Shown here one piece after another: positions 9,211 to 18,800 of a DNA stretch of 64,000 nt. Source of the DNA: Mediterranea sp. An20 (GTDB lineage: Bacteria; Bacteroidota; Bacteroidia; Bacteroidales; Bacteroidaceae); NCBI RefSeq assembly GCF_002160055.1, contig NZ_NFJV01000019.1:1-64000 (forward strand), read 5' to 3'. The notes under the pieces are model-generated. The model was given only the letters and a program-made list of their open reading frames with translations, was not told the DNA's origin and did no database searches. The position numbers and the translations under genes were made by a program. Each line of letters begins with the position of its first letter. Within the stretch, counting starts at the first letter, position 1.

Positions 9211-9429
9211 AAGTAATCAATCAGAAGTTTATATTAAACACAGAGACATAGAGACACAAAGAGTTCTGTAACTGTCTGTCGGAAAAATGACGGGAGGACA
9301 CAGAGTTCGCGGCTTCGCCGCATACGAGAGAAGGGGAATTAACTCTGTGAACTATGGGGCAAGAAAACAAAAAACTCTGTGTCTCTGTGCCTCTGTGTTT
9401 AGTATCATTTAATTTTTCACATTTACTTA
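9211..9429. repeat. 218-bp inverted-repeat element, copy 2 (opposite orientation)
   Basis: This is the reverse complement of the element at 1538-1755, matching from AAGTAATCAA at the left to ACATTTACTT at the right with small substitutions and one or two indels. Its right boundary at 9429 directly abuts the stop codon of the marC-like gene (TGA on the minus strand, 9430-9432). Position and sharp boundary support a discrete inserted unit. I saw no clear target-site duplication. Confidence 0.85.
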
Positions 9430-10083
9430 TCAGGAGGGAAGACCCTGATAACTTTCGGCAAGTACATCCAGCAAGATGGGTTTCACCCCTCCCACGAAGC
9501 ACTCTACTCCGATAACCATTAGAATGAGTCCCATCAGGCGCATCATGACATTGTTGCCAGTTTCGCCCAGCACATTGACCAGGCGGGTTGAAGCACGCAG
9601 GATGAAGTAGGTGAGCAGGTAGATGAAGGCGATGGAGCCTATCAGGATGCTTTTCAATTCCATGCTCTGTGCGTCCTGCATCAGTACGATGGAGTTGGCG
9701 ATGGCACCCGGACCACACAGCATGGGGATGCCCAGCGGAGTGATGGATATGTCATTGGCATAAGTCTTGATTTCTTCGTCTTTTAGCTTCATAGGGGTGT
9801 AGCGTGCTTGCAGCATGTCGTAGCCTATCTTGAAGATGATGAAACCGCCTGCGATACGGAAACCGTCGGTGGAGATGCCGAAGAATTTGAAGAGGAATTG
9901 TCCGGCAAAGGTAAAGACCATGATAATGATGAAAGCTGTCAGCGTGGCACGGGTCACGATAAAACGACGTTCTTTCTCGGTCATGCCTTGAGTCATGGTC
10001 AGGAAAACAGGCATGGTGCCCAGCGGATTAGTCAGGGTAAAGAATGACGTCAGACAGAGAAGGGCAAAAGATAAGGTGTCCAT
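9430..10083 (-). CDS. MarC-family integral membrane protein
   Basis: 217 residues with about six hydrophobic segments and the family motif FFTLTNPLGTMPVFLTMT near the N-terminus, plus GPGAIANSIVL in the middle. MarC/YhgN proteins are inner-membrane proteins once linked to multiple antibiotic resistance; their transport role is not established. It is the last gene of a five-gene leftward operon, 16 bp after the phosphatase gene. Its C-terminus (ESYQGLPS) ends exactly at the border of the 218-bp repeat, so the natural 3' untranslated region may have been replaced by that element. Confidence 0.9.
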   Translation of the reverse strand: MDTLSFALLCLTSFFTLTNPLGTMPVFLTMTQGMTEKERRFIVTRATLTAFIIIMVFTFAGQFLFKFFGISTDGFRIAGGFIIFKIGYDMLQARYTPMKLKDEEIKTYANDISITPLGIPMLCGPGAIANSIVLMQDAQSMELKSILIGSIAFIYLLTYFILRASTRLVNVLGETGNNVMMRLMGLILMVIGVECFVGGVKPILLDVLAESYQGLPS

Positions 10084-10099
10084 AAGGTGTTTTGAAAAT

Positions 10100-10798
10100 C
10101 TATAAGAATGTAGTCAGTTCCTGCAAGTCGCTGATGTGGTAGGTAGGGTGGAAGGGGAGAGAAGTGTCAGCAGTCGGATGATAGTACACCTGATGCATAC
10201 CGGCATTACGGGCACCTACAATGTCATTCTCCCAGTTATCTCCTATCATGAGCGATTCCTGCAGTTCGGATTGGGTGGCCGACATGGCAAAGTGGAATAT
10301 CTCTATGTGTGGTTTCAGGATGCCGATGTCGTCGGACAAGACAACTTTGCGGAAATAGTTTTCTATGCCTGCCGAACACATTTTGCGGTATTGCAATTCG
10401 CGGAAGCCGTTGGAGAGGATATACAGCCGGTAGCGGCTGTGCAGGTATTCCAACGTTTCGCGGGCGTGGGGCATCAGTTTCCTGCACGTGGGTATCACGG
10501 CAAAAAAGTCACGGGAGAAGTCTTGGGCCAGCCCTGCATCTTCTACCCCCACCTGTTGCAGGGGGTAGAAGAAGCGTTGGCGGTTCAGTTCGTCTTTCGT
10601 GATGAGTCCCCGGCCATATTCTTCCCACAGTTGCAGGTTGCGTTGCGTATAGAGGGTGTAGAAATGCTCGAATGAGTCGAAATAACGCCCATAGCGATGT
10701 TTTTCATACATAGCCTCGAAAGTGTCGCGCGCATTTTCCGAGAAAGCCCACAACGTGTCGTCCAGGTCGAAAAACAAGTTTCTGTAGCGGCTGGCCAC
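10100..10798 (-). CDS. yjjG: YjjG-type HAD nucleotidase (noncanonical pyrimidine nucleotidase)
   Basis: 232 residues of the HAD superfamily subclass I. The catalytic DxD motif is FFDLDDTLWAF at about 9-19, motif II is ILSNGF, and the C-terminal acidic motif is LMIGDNWENDIVGARNAG. YjjG dephosphorylates nucleoside monophosphates and is thought to clear modified pyrimidine nucleotides such as 5-fluoro-dUMP. The start is GTG at 10798; the upstream lipoprotein gene ends only 3 bp away, so the two are probably translationally coupled. Substrate specificity cannot be read from the sequence, and a general phosphoglycolate-phosphatase-like role is possible. Confidence 0.85.
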   Translation of the reverse strand: MASRYRNLFFDLDDTLWAFSENARDTFEAMYEKHRYGRYFDSFEHFYTLYTQRNLQLWEEYGRGLITKDELNRQRFFYPLQQVGVEDAGLAQDFSRDFFAVIPTCRKLMPHARETLEYLHSRYRLYILSNGFRELQYRKMCSAGIENYFRKVVLSDDIGILKPHIEIFHFAMSATQSELQESLMIGDNWENDIVGARNAGMHQVYYHPTADTSLPFHPTYHISDLQELTTFL

Positions 10799-10801
10799 CT
10801 C

Positions 10802-11680
10802 TTATTTCACTTGAATGACCAGGTATCTGGATACGCTCCAGAAGTTGGTGGGATCGTTAATCTTCAGTGTCAGCAAACCCTTGTCGTCTTCTTCCAGTGT
10901 AAACGAACCGGCCGGGTGCGTGGTGAGCAGGTCGGCAGACTTGGAGTAGAGTTTGATTTCTTTCGTGGTACGGATGTCTATTTGCGTGAAATAGTCCTTG
11001 TTGATGTTGGCATCCTGCATCACTTCTCCTTTCTTGAAGAGTCCCGTGTTGCTCAGAATATGCTGGTCTTTCAGTTCCTTCTTGGTGCCGAATACAAACC
11101 AGGCAGCGTTGAGCGCCTTGTCTTGGTTGGCCACTGTTTGCGCTTTGGCTTCGTTTTCGGCGGTAAGAGCTTCTTTTTCAGCCGTAAGTCCGCTTACTGC
11201 TGCATCCAGTTCCTGGATGCGTATGTTTTTCGAAGCCAATTCAGCTTGCAGTTCTTCGATGCGTTGTGTCTTTTCCACCAATTCCTGCGTGAGCGATTCG
11301 ATGGCTCTTTTCAGTTGGGCGGAATTGTTGTGGCTGGATTTCAGCTGTGCCTGCAGTTTGGCAATCTGCTGTCGGTTCTCTTCCATCTGTTTGCGGATGA
11401 ACTCAATGTCGGAGGCTATCTGTTCTTTGGCGTTCAGCGAGCCTTCGGCCACGGCTCCCCGTTGCAGGTCCACACGGTTTTCTGCTGCATTGATTTGGCG
11501 GAAGCCTTCGGAGATGTCGTTGAATGTTCCCATCATTTCGTCCAGTTCTGCATCACGTTGGTTGAGGACGGCTTGCAGAGAGTCTCTTTCTGCCTGAAGG
11601 CGGCTCTTCCCGCCTCCCAGGCCGTCGCACGAAGCCAGCAGGGCTGCGCACGCCATCATTGATAATACGAGCTTTTTCAT
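10802..11680 (-). CDS. coiled-coil lipoprotein
   Basis: 292 residues with lipobox LLASC (Cys18) followed by DGLGGG. Residues about 26-185 are a long Ala/Glu/Gln/Leu-rich coiled coil (LQAERDSLQAVLNQRDAEL and following heptads). The C-terminal 100 residues form a separate small domain of beta character (FVFGTKKELKDQ, GSFTLEEDDKGLLTLKIND). Such proteins are conserved in Bacteroidales but I do not know a function; an envelope-spacer or periplasmic scaffold role would be a guess. It lies between rsmI (36 bp) and the yjjG-like gene (3 bp) in one operon. Confidence 0.75.
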   Translation of the reverse strand: MKKLVLSMMACAALLASCDGLGGGKSRLQAERDSLQAVLNQRDAELDEMMGTFNDISEGFRQINAAENRVDLQRGAVAEGSLNAKEQIASDIEFIRKQMEENRQQIAKLQAQLKSSHNNSAQLKRAIESLTQELVEKTQRIEELQAELASKNIRIQELDAAVSGLTAEKEALTAENEAKAQTVANQDKALNAAWFVFGTKKELKDQHILSNTGLFKKGEVMQDANINKDYFTQIDIRTTKEIKLYSKSADLLTTHPAGSFTLEEDDKGLLTLKINDPTNFWSVSRYLVIQVK

Positions 11681-11716
11681 ACGCTTTGTTTTTTACACTT
11701 GGTTAATAAAGTTATA

Positions 11717-12400
11717 TTATTCGTCTATTCCGGCTACTACAATTACTATTTCGCCCCTCGGTTCGTTGGCGGTAAAGTGTGCTGTCAGTTCGGCGAGGGT
11801 ACCGCGCACGGTTTCTTCGTGCACTTTCGATATTTCGCGCGAGACGGAAGCCTGTCTTTCCGTTCCCATATACTCAGCCAGTTGCGTCAGGGTTTTCACC
11901 AGACGGTAGGGCGATTCATAGAAAATCATGGTCCGCTTTTCGCTGGCCAGAGTCTGCAGGCGTGTCATGCGTCCTTTTTTCTGCGGCAGGAAACCTTCGA
12001 AGCAGAAACGGTCGTCCGGTAGTCCTGAAGCCACTATGGCCGGCACAAAGGCAGTAGCTCCCGGCAGGCATTGCACCTCGATGCCCTGGCGTGCACATTC
12101 GCGTACCAGCAGGAATCCGGGGTCTGATATGCCCGGCGTTCCTGCATCCGAGATGAGTGCGACGGTTTCTCCAGCCTTTATTTTACTTATAACATTTTCC
12201 ACCGTTTTATGTTCATTGAATTTGTGGTGAGACTGCATGGCATTCTTTATCTCGAAGTGTTTCAGCAGAATGCCCGACGTGCGCGTGTCTTCGGCCAGGA
12301 TGAGGTCTGCTTCCTTCAGTATGCGGATGGCACGGAACGTCATGTCTTCCAGATTGCCTACCGGGGTGGGTACGATATATAGTATTCCTTGGTCTTTCAT
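11717..12400 (-). CDS. rsmI: 16S rRNA 2'-O-ribose methyltransferase RsmI
   Basis: 227 residues of the tetrapyrrole-methylase fold. Signatures are LYIVPTPVGNLEDMTFRAI at the N-terminus, EDTRTSGILLKHF, SDAGTPGISDPG and LPGATAFVPAIVASGLP. RsmI transfers a methyl group from SAM to the 2'-OH of C1402 of 16S rRNA, which tunes decoding at the P site. The ATG overlaps the stop codon of the upstream gene by four bases (ATGA), so translation is coupled. The length is a little shorter than E. coli RsmI (about 286), as is common when the C-terminal extension is missing. Confidence 0.93.
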   Translation of the reverse strand: MKDQGILYIVPTPVGNLEDMTFRAIRILKEADLILAEDTRTSGILLKHFEIKNAMQSHHKFNEHKTVENVISKIKAGETVALISDAGTPGISDPGFLLVRECARQGIEVQCLPGATAFVPAIVASGLPDDRFCFEGFLPQKKGRMTRLQTLASEKRTMIFYESPYRLVKTLTQLAEYMGTERQASVSREISKVHEETVRGTLAELTAHFTANEPRGEIVIVVAGIDE

Positions 12401-13005
12401 CGGTCGAAATGTTTCTTCAGCAGTTCTTCGAATTCGGCAAGAGAGGGATTGCCTTCCTGGGCGGGTACCTCGTTATGGAGCAGGGAAACGGCTTCGTCTG
12501 CCGTGTGAGTCCCGTCCAGCCGGGTGAGCAAGTCGTGTAGCCGGGCAACGTCTCCGTCGCACAATGCGCGTGCAAAACGGAACGTGTCGTTCAGACTGAG
12601 TGAATGGCGCAGGTCGCCGGTCGGGCGGATGCGTTCTGCCAGAATAGGTCCACTTTCGGCTTCCTGCGTGGCAGGAGATAAAGAAACTTCCGGTTGGGGA
12701 GTTTCTTCTTCCGGTTCGGTGGGGAGTGGGGCAGAAGGCTCTTCCTTTGCCGTGGAGGAGGGAACTTCTTCCCGAACAAAAGTCTCTGCCTTTTCTTCCG
12801 TGTGAGCCGGTTCTCCCGTTGTGGCTTGAGAAGAGGAAGCAGATGCCTCCAAGAACCGCTGCAGTTCGTCCAACCGTTCTTTCAGGTGGCTGATGTTGCG
12901 TCCCGCCACCTTGGCCAGTTTAGGGTCGGCGGTTGTTGTTAATGCCTGAAGCAGGTATTTCAGTTCGGCCACATCCAATTCTATGTCATTCAAAATCGTT
13001 TGCAT
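12397..13005 (-). CDS. conserved Bacteroidales protein of unknown function
   Basis: 202 residues from the ATG at 13005 (MQTILNDIELDVAELKYLL). The N-terminus (1-60) is helical with a likely coiled coil; residues about 65-135 are a low-complexity Pro/Glu/Ser/Thr linker; the C-terminal 65 residues (LRHSLSLNDTFRFARALCDGD onward, ending EELLKKHFDR) are folded and helical. This layout suggests two interaction domains on a flexible tether. It heads the operon and overlaps rsmI by four bases. I do not recognise a named family. Confidence 0.7.
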   Translation of the reverse strand: MQTILNDIELDVAELKYLLQALTTTADPKLAKVAGRNISHLKERLDELQRFLEASASSSQATTGEPAHTEEKAETFVREEVPSSTAKEEPSAPLPTEPEEETPQPEVSLSPATQEAESGPILAERIRPTGDLRHSLSLNDTFRFARALCDGDVARLHDLLTRLDGTHTADEAVSLLHNEVPAQEGNPSLAEFEELLKKHFDR

Positions 13006-13125
13006 ATCCAGTGTCTTGCAAGTCTTATGAATACAAAAGTAGAAATAAATACTGAAATATTTCTGGATTTGGCGCAAAAGTCTTCGTTATGCCCTGAACT
13101 TTTTGTGGTACGGCCTTCTTTTCCG

Positions 13126-14025
13126 TTACCTTATCTGCATCCGATATTCGTTTGGCGTACACCCTGCCACCTTCTTGAACAGTCGGCTCAAGTGGTGCGG
13201 ATATTGGAATCCCACTTCGTAGGCGATTTCGCTGACGGTCTTGTTGGTTTCCAGCAGGCGGTCTTTTACTCTGTTGATGATGGCAAAGTGGATGTATTCT
13301 ATGGCAGATTTGCCTGTCTGTTTTTTCACAAGGTCGCCGAAATAGTTGGCAGAAAGGTGAAGCTGGTCGGCACACCAGGCCACGGATGGCAGTCCGAGTT
13401 CTTCCGGTTTGGGAGAGTCAAAGTAGCTGTTCAATAAACTCTCAAAGCGGGTGAGCACATCCGAATTGATAGCCTCCCGGGTAGCAAACTGGCGGTCGTA
13501 GAAGCGGAGGCAATGGTTGAGCAACACTTCGATGTTGGAAACGATGATGCTACGGCTGTGTTTGTCAATCGTGTGGCGGAGTTCTTCCTCTATTTCACCG
13601 AAGCAGTTGAAGACGGTTTGCCTTTCACGTTCAGACATGTGAAGGGCTTCGTTTGCTTCGTAAGAGAAGAATGTGTAAGTCTTCATGTTACGGGCAAGGG
13701 AGGTACCCCGGATCAGGTCGGGATGGAACAGCAGGGCATAGCCTTGCGGATGCAGTGTTTCGCCGTCATCATTGATGCCTCCTACTTGTCCGGGAGCGAT
13801 GAATACCAGTGTACCTTCCTGATAGTCGTATTTGCTGCGGCCGTAGGTGATAGGCCCGTGTATCTTCTCTTTTAAAAAGATGGCATAGAAGCCAAAGCAT
13901 TTGCAGCGGTGCTTCAGCACTGCCACCTTCGAGAAATCAACGAAGCTCACCAAGGGGTTCAGCGTTTCCAGCCCCAAGAAGTCGTTGTAATCGTGTATCG
14001 TTTTCAAGTCCAGTATTTCGCTCAT
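13126..14025 (-). CDS. AraC-family transcriptional regulator (paralogue of the one at 36068)
   Basis: 299 residues: an N-terminal cupin-like sensor region (about 1-170) and two C-terminal helix-turn-helix motifs (about 195-298, with LHLSANYFGDLVKKQTGKS, VSEIAYEVGFQYPHHLSRLFKK and TPNEYR). It is closely related along its whole length to the regulator at 36068-36973 (for example FFSYEANEALHMSE against FFSYDSREALHLSD, and LRFYDRQFATRE against MRFYNRQFVTRT). That paralogue is divergent from an iron alcohol dehydrogenase. This copy has a matching operator upstream (14099-14133) but only a truncated gene beyond it. Start: ATG at 14025. Confidence 0.92.
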   Translation of the reverse strand: MSEILDLKTIHDYNDFLGLETLNPLVSFVDFSKVAVLKHRCKCFGFYAIFLKEKIHGPITYGRSKYDYQEGTLVFIAPGQVGGINDDGETLHPQGYALLFHPDLIRGTSLARNMKTYTFFSYEANEALHMSERERQTVFNCFGEIEEELRHTIDKHSRSIIVSNIEVLLNHCLRFYDRQFATREAINSDVLTRFESLLNSYFDSPKPEELGLPSVAWCADQLHLSANYFGDLVKKQTGKSAIEYIHFAIINRVKDRLLETNKTVSEIAYEVGFQYPHHLSRLFKKVAGCTPNEYRMQIR

Positions 14026-14098
14026 AGTTGCTTTGTTTTTTAGTTGGATTGCTCAAATGTACGGAAATCTTTTGAAAGAAGGCATGCTGTGTTCTATC

Positions 14099-14133
14099 TT
14101 TCAGTAAAATAGGTATGAGATTCTGTGAAATGG
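14099..14133 (+). promoter_or_regulatory. putative AraC operator shared with the alcohol dehydrogenase locus
   Basis: TCAGTAAAATAGGTATGAG is followed by TTCTGTGAAATG. Half-sites TCAGTAA (14101) and TCTGTGA (14122) are 21 bp apart. The same sequence with the same half-site spacing occurs twice upstream of the alcohol dehydrogenase (37045-37085, 37139-37179), beside the paralogous AraC gene and in the same relative orientation. TTATCTTGC at 14153-14161, a one-base-short version of TAnnTTTG, follows it. Binding itself is inference. Confidence 0.6.
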
Positions 14134-14170
14134 GTTCGTCTTCCGTGCAGGATTATCTTGCTCCGCATGT

Positions 14171-14953
14171 ATGGTCGATGCCATCAGCACTTTCCGCACC
14201 GAAAGTGACTCTTCCGTAAGCGAGACCCCTTACACGCAGGATGCCGGCAGGGACCGTGTGCGCATCCTCAAAGGTCGTCGTCTGCTCAGCCCGAAACTGA
14301 GCGACACGCTGGCCGTAAAACTCTTAGGCGGTCCTACCGCTTCCATTTATCTGGACGTGGTGAAGAATCCCGACCTGCTGCTCAGCCCGGAAATGCTTCC
14401 GTTGTATGATTTTCATCTGGAAGAACCTGCTGCCATCGACGAACGACCCCAATACGTAGTCAGCTTCCGCCCCAACCGTCAACTGCCCTATGCCCTTTAC
14501 TATGGGAGGTTCTACATCGACAGAGAACGCCTTTCTTTCACCCGTGCCGAGTTCAACCTGGATGTGGACGACCGCCATAAGGCGACACAGGCCATCCTCC
14601 GCCGCAAACCCATCGGTTTGCGCTTCAAACCGATGGAAGTAGCTTATATCGTGGATTATGCCGACCACGGCGGTAAGACTTACCTTAATTACGTACGCAA
14701 TGAGATCCGCTTTAAGTGCGATTGGCGGCGTAAGTTGTTTGCCACTTCGTATGCAGTCGTGTCAGAAATGGTCGTGACAGACATCAAGTCTTCTGCAACC
14801 GACATTCCCGTCCGCGAAGCCTTCGGCAAAGACCAGATACTTTCCGATGACGCAACCTTGTTCTTCGATAAAAACTTCTGGGGAAATTATAACATCATCA
14901 AACCGGAGGAGTCGTTGGAAAAGGCGGTCGGCAAGTTAAAAAAGATGTATTAG
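14171..14953 (+). pseudogene. C-terminal remnant of a carboxypeptidase-regulatory-like domain protein
   Basis: The 260-codon frame resembles only the second half of a Bacteroidales family of about 450-500 residues whose members start with a signal peptide and a CarboxypepD_reg-like domain. The recognisable part runs from RDRVRILKGRR through YYGRFYIDRE and GLRFKPMEVAYIVDYAD to NFWGNYNIIKPEESLEKAV. Upstream, only 145 bp remain before the AraC start codon, and the frame is closed by a TGA at 14126, so the signal peptide and N-terminal domain are absent. It may still be translated from the ATG at 14171, but would lack export information. A 5' deletion at an insertion or recombination junction is the simplest reading. 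Confidence 0.6.
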
Positions 14954-15033
14954 TGCAGGTTCCCTCCGGTATCTGTTTCCATATTAGGGGTGTACCCGTT
15001 GTCTTGCCTATACCCGAGAGGAAGCAAACCTTC
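14954..15033. other. short non-coding stretch
   Basis: Nothing recognisable lies between the gene remnant and the composite repeat element. Confidence 0.5.
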
Positions 15034-15353
15034 GGTTCACACCTTCACCCTGCTTCAAACGGTTGCTGTTCAGTTGCTTGCTGTGAAAGATCGTGTCTTC
15101 ACGTATCTTTCACAGCCTTTTTGTGGCCTTTCTAAAAATCGCTTTTCTCCATTGGTAACGGCATCCCTGTGGAGGATAGCAGGAAAGAGAATTTGCGTAA
15201 GGTATAAGAAGTCGGCACGGTGTATATAGGAAGTCGGCTTGTTATACCTTTCCATCGGGGCTCGGAAGGGGCTGTGAAAGATGTGTGAAGGATGTATCTT
15301 TCACAGCAACTTTCCTGAAATCAATGCGTTGGTGGCTGGTGAAGGCGTGAAGG
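15034..15353. repeat. composite inverted-repeat element, copy 2 (hairpin - 22-bp array - hairpin)
   Basis: It has the same architecture as 1121-1446. There are outer TTCAC/CCTTCACC ends and two perfect 12-bp hairpins GCTGTGAAAGAT/ATCTTTCACAGC (15080-15091 with 15105-15116; 15271-15282 with 15296-15307), both with 13-nt loops. Each hairpin is 46 bp from its end. Shared flanks such as GCCTTTTTGTGG after the left hairpin and CAACTTTC after the right one show that both copies lie in the same orientation. The centre contains a 22-bp repeat. Loop sequences differ between copies while stems are identical, as expected if structure is under selection. Confidence 0.8.
15198..15241. repeat. 22-bp repeat (2 units) inside composite element copy 2
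   Basis: Units start at 15198 and 15220 and share TATAnGAAGTCGGC (GGTATAAGAAGTCGGC and GTATATAGGAAGTCGGC). On the minus strand they show the CTTATACCTTA core seen in the other arrays. Confidence 0.6.
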
Positions 15354-15428
15354 ATATTTTGCGAAGTTCTTCTTTGTAGCTGGCTGTCCCCTCCTTGGGG
15401 GTGGTTGCACACGGTTTCACAAAATGCC

Positions 15429-15490
15429 AGGTTACGTTGTTCAAGTTGAGGTTTACGTTGCTCAAGTTGAGGTTTACGCGGATAAACCTC
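15429..15490. repeat. 21-bp tandem array (3 units)
   Basis: Units start at 15429 (20 bp), 15449 and 15470 and begin AGGTTACGTTG, AGGTTTACGTTG and AGGTTTACGCGG. The array lies between the composite element and the promoter of the second SusC gene. Its AGGTTTA start is shared with the array at 33600. Confidence 0.7.
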
Positions 15491-15742
15491 AGTTTTGTGG
15501 ACTTCTGTATGGAAACATGAAGTTGGATAGGGGAAGTGTTCTTAGGTAAATCAATCAAACATAAAGGTTGATATGTTCGGGCTGTTTACTTGTGCGTCCG
15601 GTGTCCGATCAGACACCTTAATTATTAACTAACTTTTCAACGAATTTGTTTAATTTGTTACCGGGTCAGCCTGTGATTGGTCATTTTTTTAACGGATATG
15701 TCTTCATAATGGCCGATTTATTAAATAAATTTTCCGAATTTC

Positions 15743-15773
15743 TTTGAAGTTAATTTTCGATTTTGTATTTTTG
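15743..15773 (+). promoter_or_regulatory. Bacteroides-type promoter of the second SusC gene
   Basis: TTTG at 15743-15746, 19 bp, then TATTTTTG at 15766-15773: an exact match to TTTG-N19-TAnnTTTG. It also shows that the open frame extending upstream to 15744 is not the true start; the ATG at 15813 is. Confidence 0.75.
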
Positions 15774-15812
15774 CGGCGACATCTATTAGTTTTACCTAAA
15801 ACAGTTTTAATT

Positions 15813-18800
15813 ATGCTAAAGCATTACAGACCCATCGCGGCACTGCTCATAGGTTCTTTCCTGTTCAGTGGGACGGTGTACGCGACGACCAATGAAGAAC
15901 ATGGTGTAAGGTCCGTTCAACAAGAAGGGGCATGCACGGGTACAGTATTGGATGAAACGGGCATGGGCATCATCGGCGCATCCGTAGTCATCAAAGACAA
16001 CCGGACTGTAGGATCGGTGACCGACCTCGACGGAAAATTCCGTATTCCCAGCGCCAAGCGTGGCGATGTGCTGGTCATCACCTACATCGGTTATAAGCCG
16101 GTGGAAGTGACGTGGAACGGTACGCCTCTGAACATTACTTTAATGGAGGATACGGAACTGCTGGACGAAGTGGTAGTAGTAGGTTATGGTACACAGAAGA
16201 AGGTAAACGTAACAGGCGCCGTTTCGATGGTGGACGATAAAGTGTTCGAGTCTCGTCCCGTGCAGAACGTGGCACAGGCCCTGCAGGGACAAATTCCCGG
16301 TTTGACCATGAGCGTGGGCAACAGCGGAGGTACGCTGGACAGTGAGTTGAACTTCAGCATTCGCGGTAGCGGTACTATCGGTACAGGATCGAGCGGCAGT
16401 CCGCTGGTATTGATCGACGGTATCGAAGGTAATATGAATACCGTGAACCCGAACGATATTGCCAGCGTGTCCGTGCTGAAGGATGCTTCTTCTGCCTCCA
16501 TCTATGGTGCGCGTGCCGCCTTCGGTGTAATCTTGATTACCACCAAGAACGGACAAGCCGGCAAGACTCGCGTCAACTACACCGGCAACGTGCGTTTCTC
16601 TACGGCCATACAGGTGCCTGAGATGATGAACTCATGGGATTTCGCCAACTATTTCAACACGGCTGCCACCAACGACGGTAGCGCACCGGTGTTCAATGAA
16701 GAAGCGCTGAACAATATCAAGACTTATCTGGAGGGCGGGTTCACCGATCCTACTACGCCGGAATATTACGGTACGTCCATCAATCCGCAAAACAACCGTT
16801 ACCGCAACTACGACGGTGCATTTGCTAATACGGACTGGTTCCAGGAATTCTACCGTAAGAATGCCCCTGCACACGAGCATAACCTGAGCATCAGCGGAGG
16901 TTCGGAGAAGATGACCTATATGTTGAGCGGTAACTTCCTGAACCAACTCGGTCTGTTGCGTCACGGCGAAGACAAGTTCAACCGTTATACGCTGAACGGA
17001 AAGTTCAATATCAAGATAACGGATTGGTTGAGCGTGAACTATACGACGAAATGGACGCGTGAAGACTATGACCGTCCTACGTATCTGACGGCTTTGTTTT
17101 ATCACAACATTGCCCGCCGCTGGCCGACTTGTTTCGTCAGAGACCCCCACGGACACTGGGCACCTGATATGGAAATCATTCAGCTGGAAGAAGGCGGTAA
17201 GCAGAACGACCAGAAAAACTGGGTGACTAACCAGCTGCAGGTGGTGCTTGAACCGATTAAAGACTGGCATATCAACCTCGAGGGAAGTATGCGCCAGTAT
17301 CATCGGGCATACGGATGGGCTGTATTGCCTATCTATGGCTATGATGCTAACAACCAGCCTTATCTGCTGTCGTGGAACGGTGGTGCTGCCGGATATAGCG
17401 AAGCACAGGAAGTGCGTGAGGCAGAAGACTATTTCTCGACCAACCTTTATACGGACTATTCGAAGACAATCAACGGACACTACTTCAAGGTGCTTGCCGG
17501 TTTCAACGCCGAGCTTTACCGTGGCAATAATCTGAGTGGTTTCGGTACGGATCTGATTACAGCCAGTGTGCCCCAACTGAGCACTACGCAAGACAACCAA
17601 AAGACCAGCAACGGTGCCAATGAATTGGCTATGGCAGGTTTCTTCGGACGTATTAACTACAACTGGAATGAACGCTACATTTTGGAAGCCAATCTCCGTT
17701 ACGATGGATCCTCGCGTTTCATAGGCGACAAGCGTTGGGGACTGTTCCCCTCGTTCTCTGCCGGATGGAACGTGGCACGCGAAGAGTTCTTCGAACCTTT
17801 GGCTCCGTGGATCAACACCCTGAAGCTGAGAGGTTCTTGGGGACAGTTGGGAAATAATGAACTGGACAGCTATTATCCCTTCTATCAGTCCATGCCTACG
17901 GGTGTCAACAGCACGTCGTGGCTTATCAACGGCCAGAAACTTAATGCTGCCAGTCTGCCGGGCATTGTGAACAGTCTCTTTACCTGGGAAACCATCGAAA
18001 GCTGGGATATTGGTTTCGATTGGGGTGCTTTCAACAATCGCTTCACTGGTTCGTTCAGCTACTACAACCGCTGGACTAAGGACATGGTGGCAGCCGCACC
18101 CCCTCTCCCCGGTATCCTCGGTGCCTCTTCGCCCAAAATGAACAATGCCGACTTGAAATCTTACGGTTGGGAAATTGAACTTTCATGGAGAGACCGTATC
18201 GCTGACTTCAATTATGGTGTGCGTTTCGTATTGGATGACAACCAGCAGAAGATAACGAAGTACTACAATCCGACTGGCGACCTGAATTCATATTACGTAG
18301 GCCGCATGATCGGTGAAATCTGGGGATATACCACGGTAGGTATCGCACAGAGCCAGGAAGAAATGGATGCACACTTAGCCAACAACCGCCCCAATTGGGG
18401 AACGAGCTGGCAGGCCGGTGACGTGATGTACAAAGACCTGAACGGCGACGGTGTCGTCAACGGAGGCTCACAGACGCTGTCTAATCATGGCGACCTGAGC
18501 ATCATCGGTAACAATACTCCGCGTTATAAGTTCGGTTTGACGCTGGACGGTGCATGGAAAGGATTAGACTTCTCGCTCTTCTTCCAAGGCGTGATGAAAC
18601 GTGACTACTGGCTGGGTGATGTTTACTTCTGGGGAGCCCAGGGTGGCATGTGGCAGTCTGCAGGATTCGTAGAGCATCTGGATTATTGGAGCGAAGACAA
18701 CCGCGACGCTTACTATCCGCGTCCCTACTTCGGAACAAACAAGAACCAACAGACACAGACCCGCTATCTGCAGAATGCTGCTTACCTGCGCCTGAAGAAC

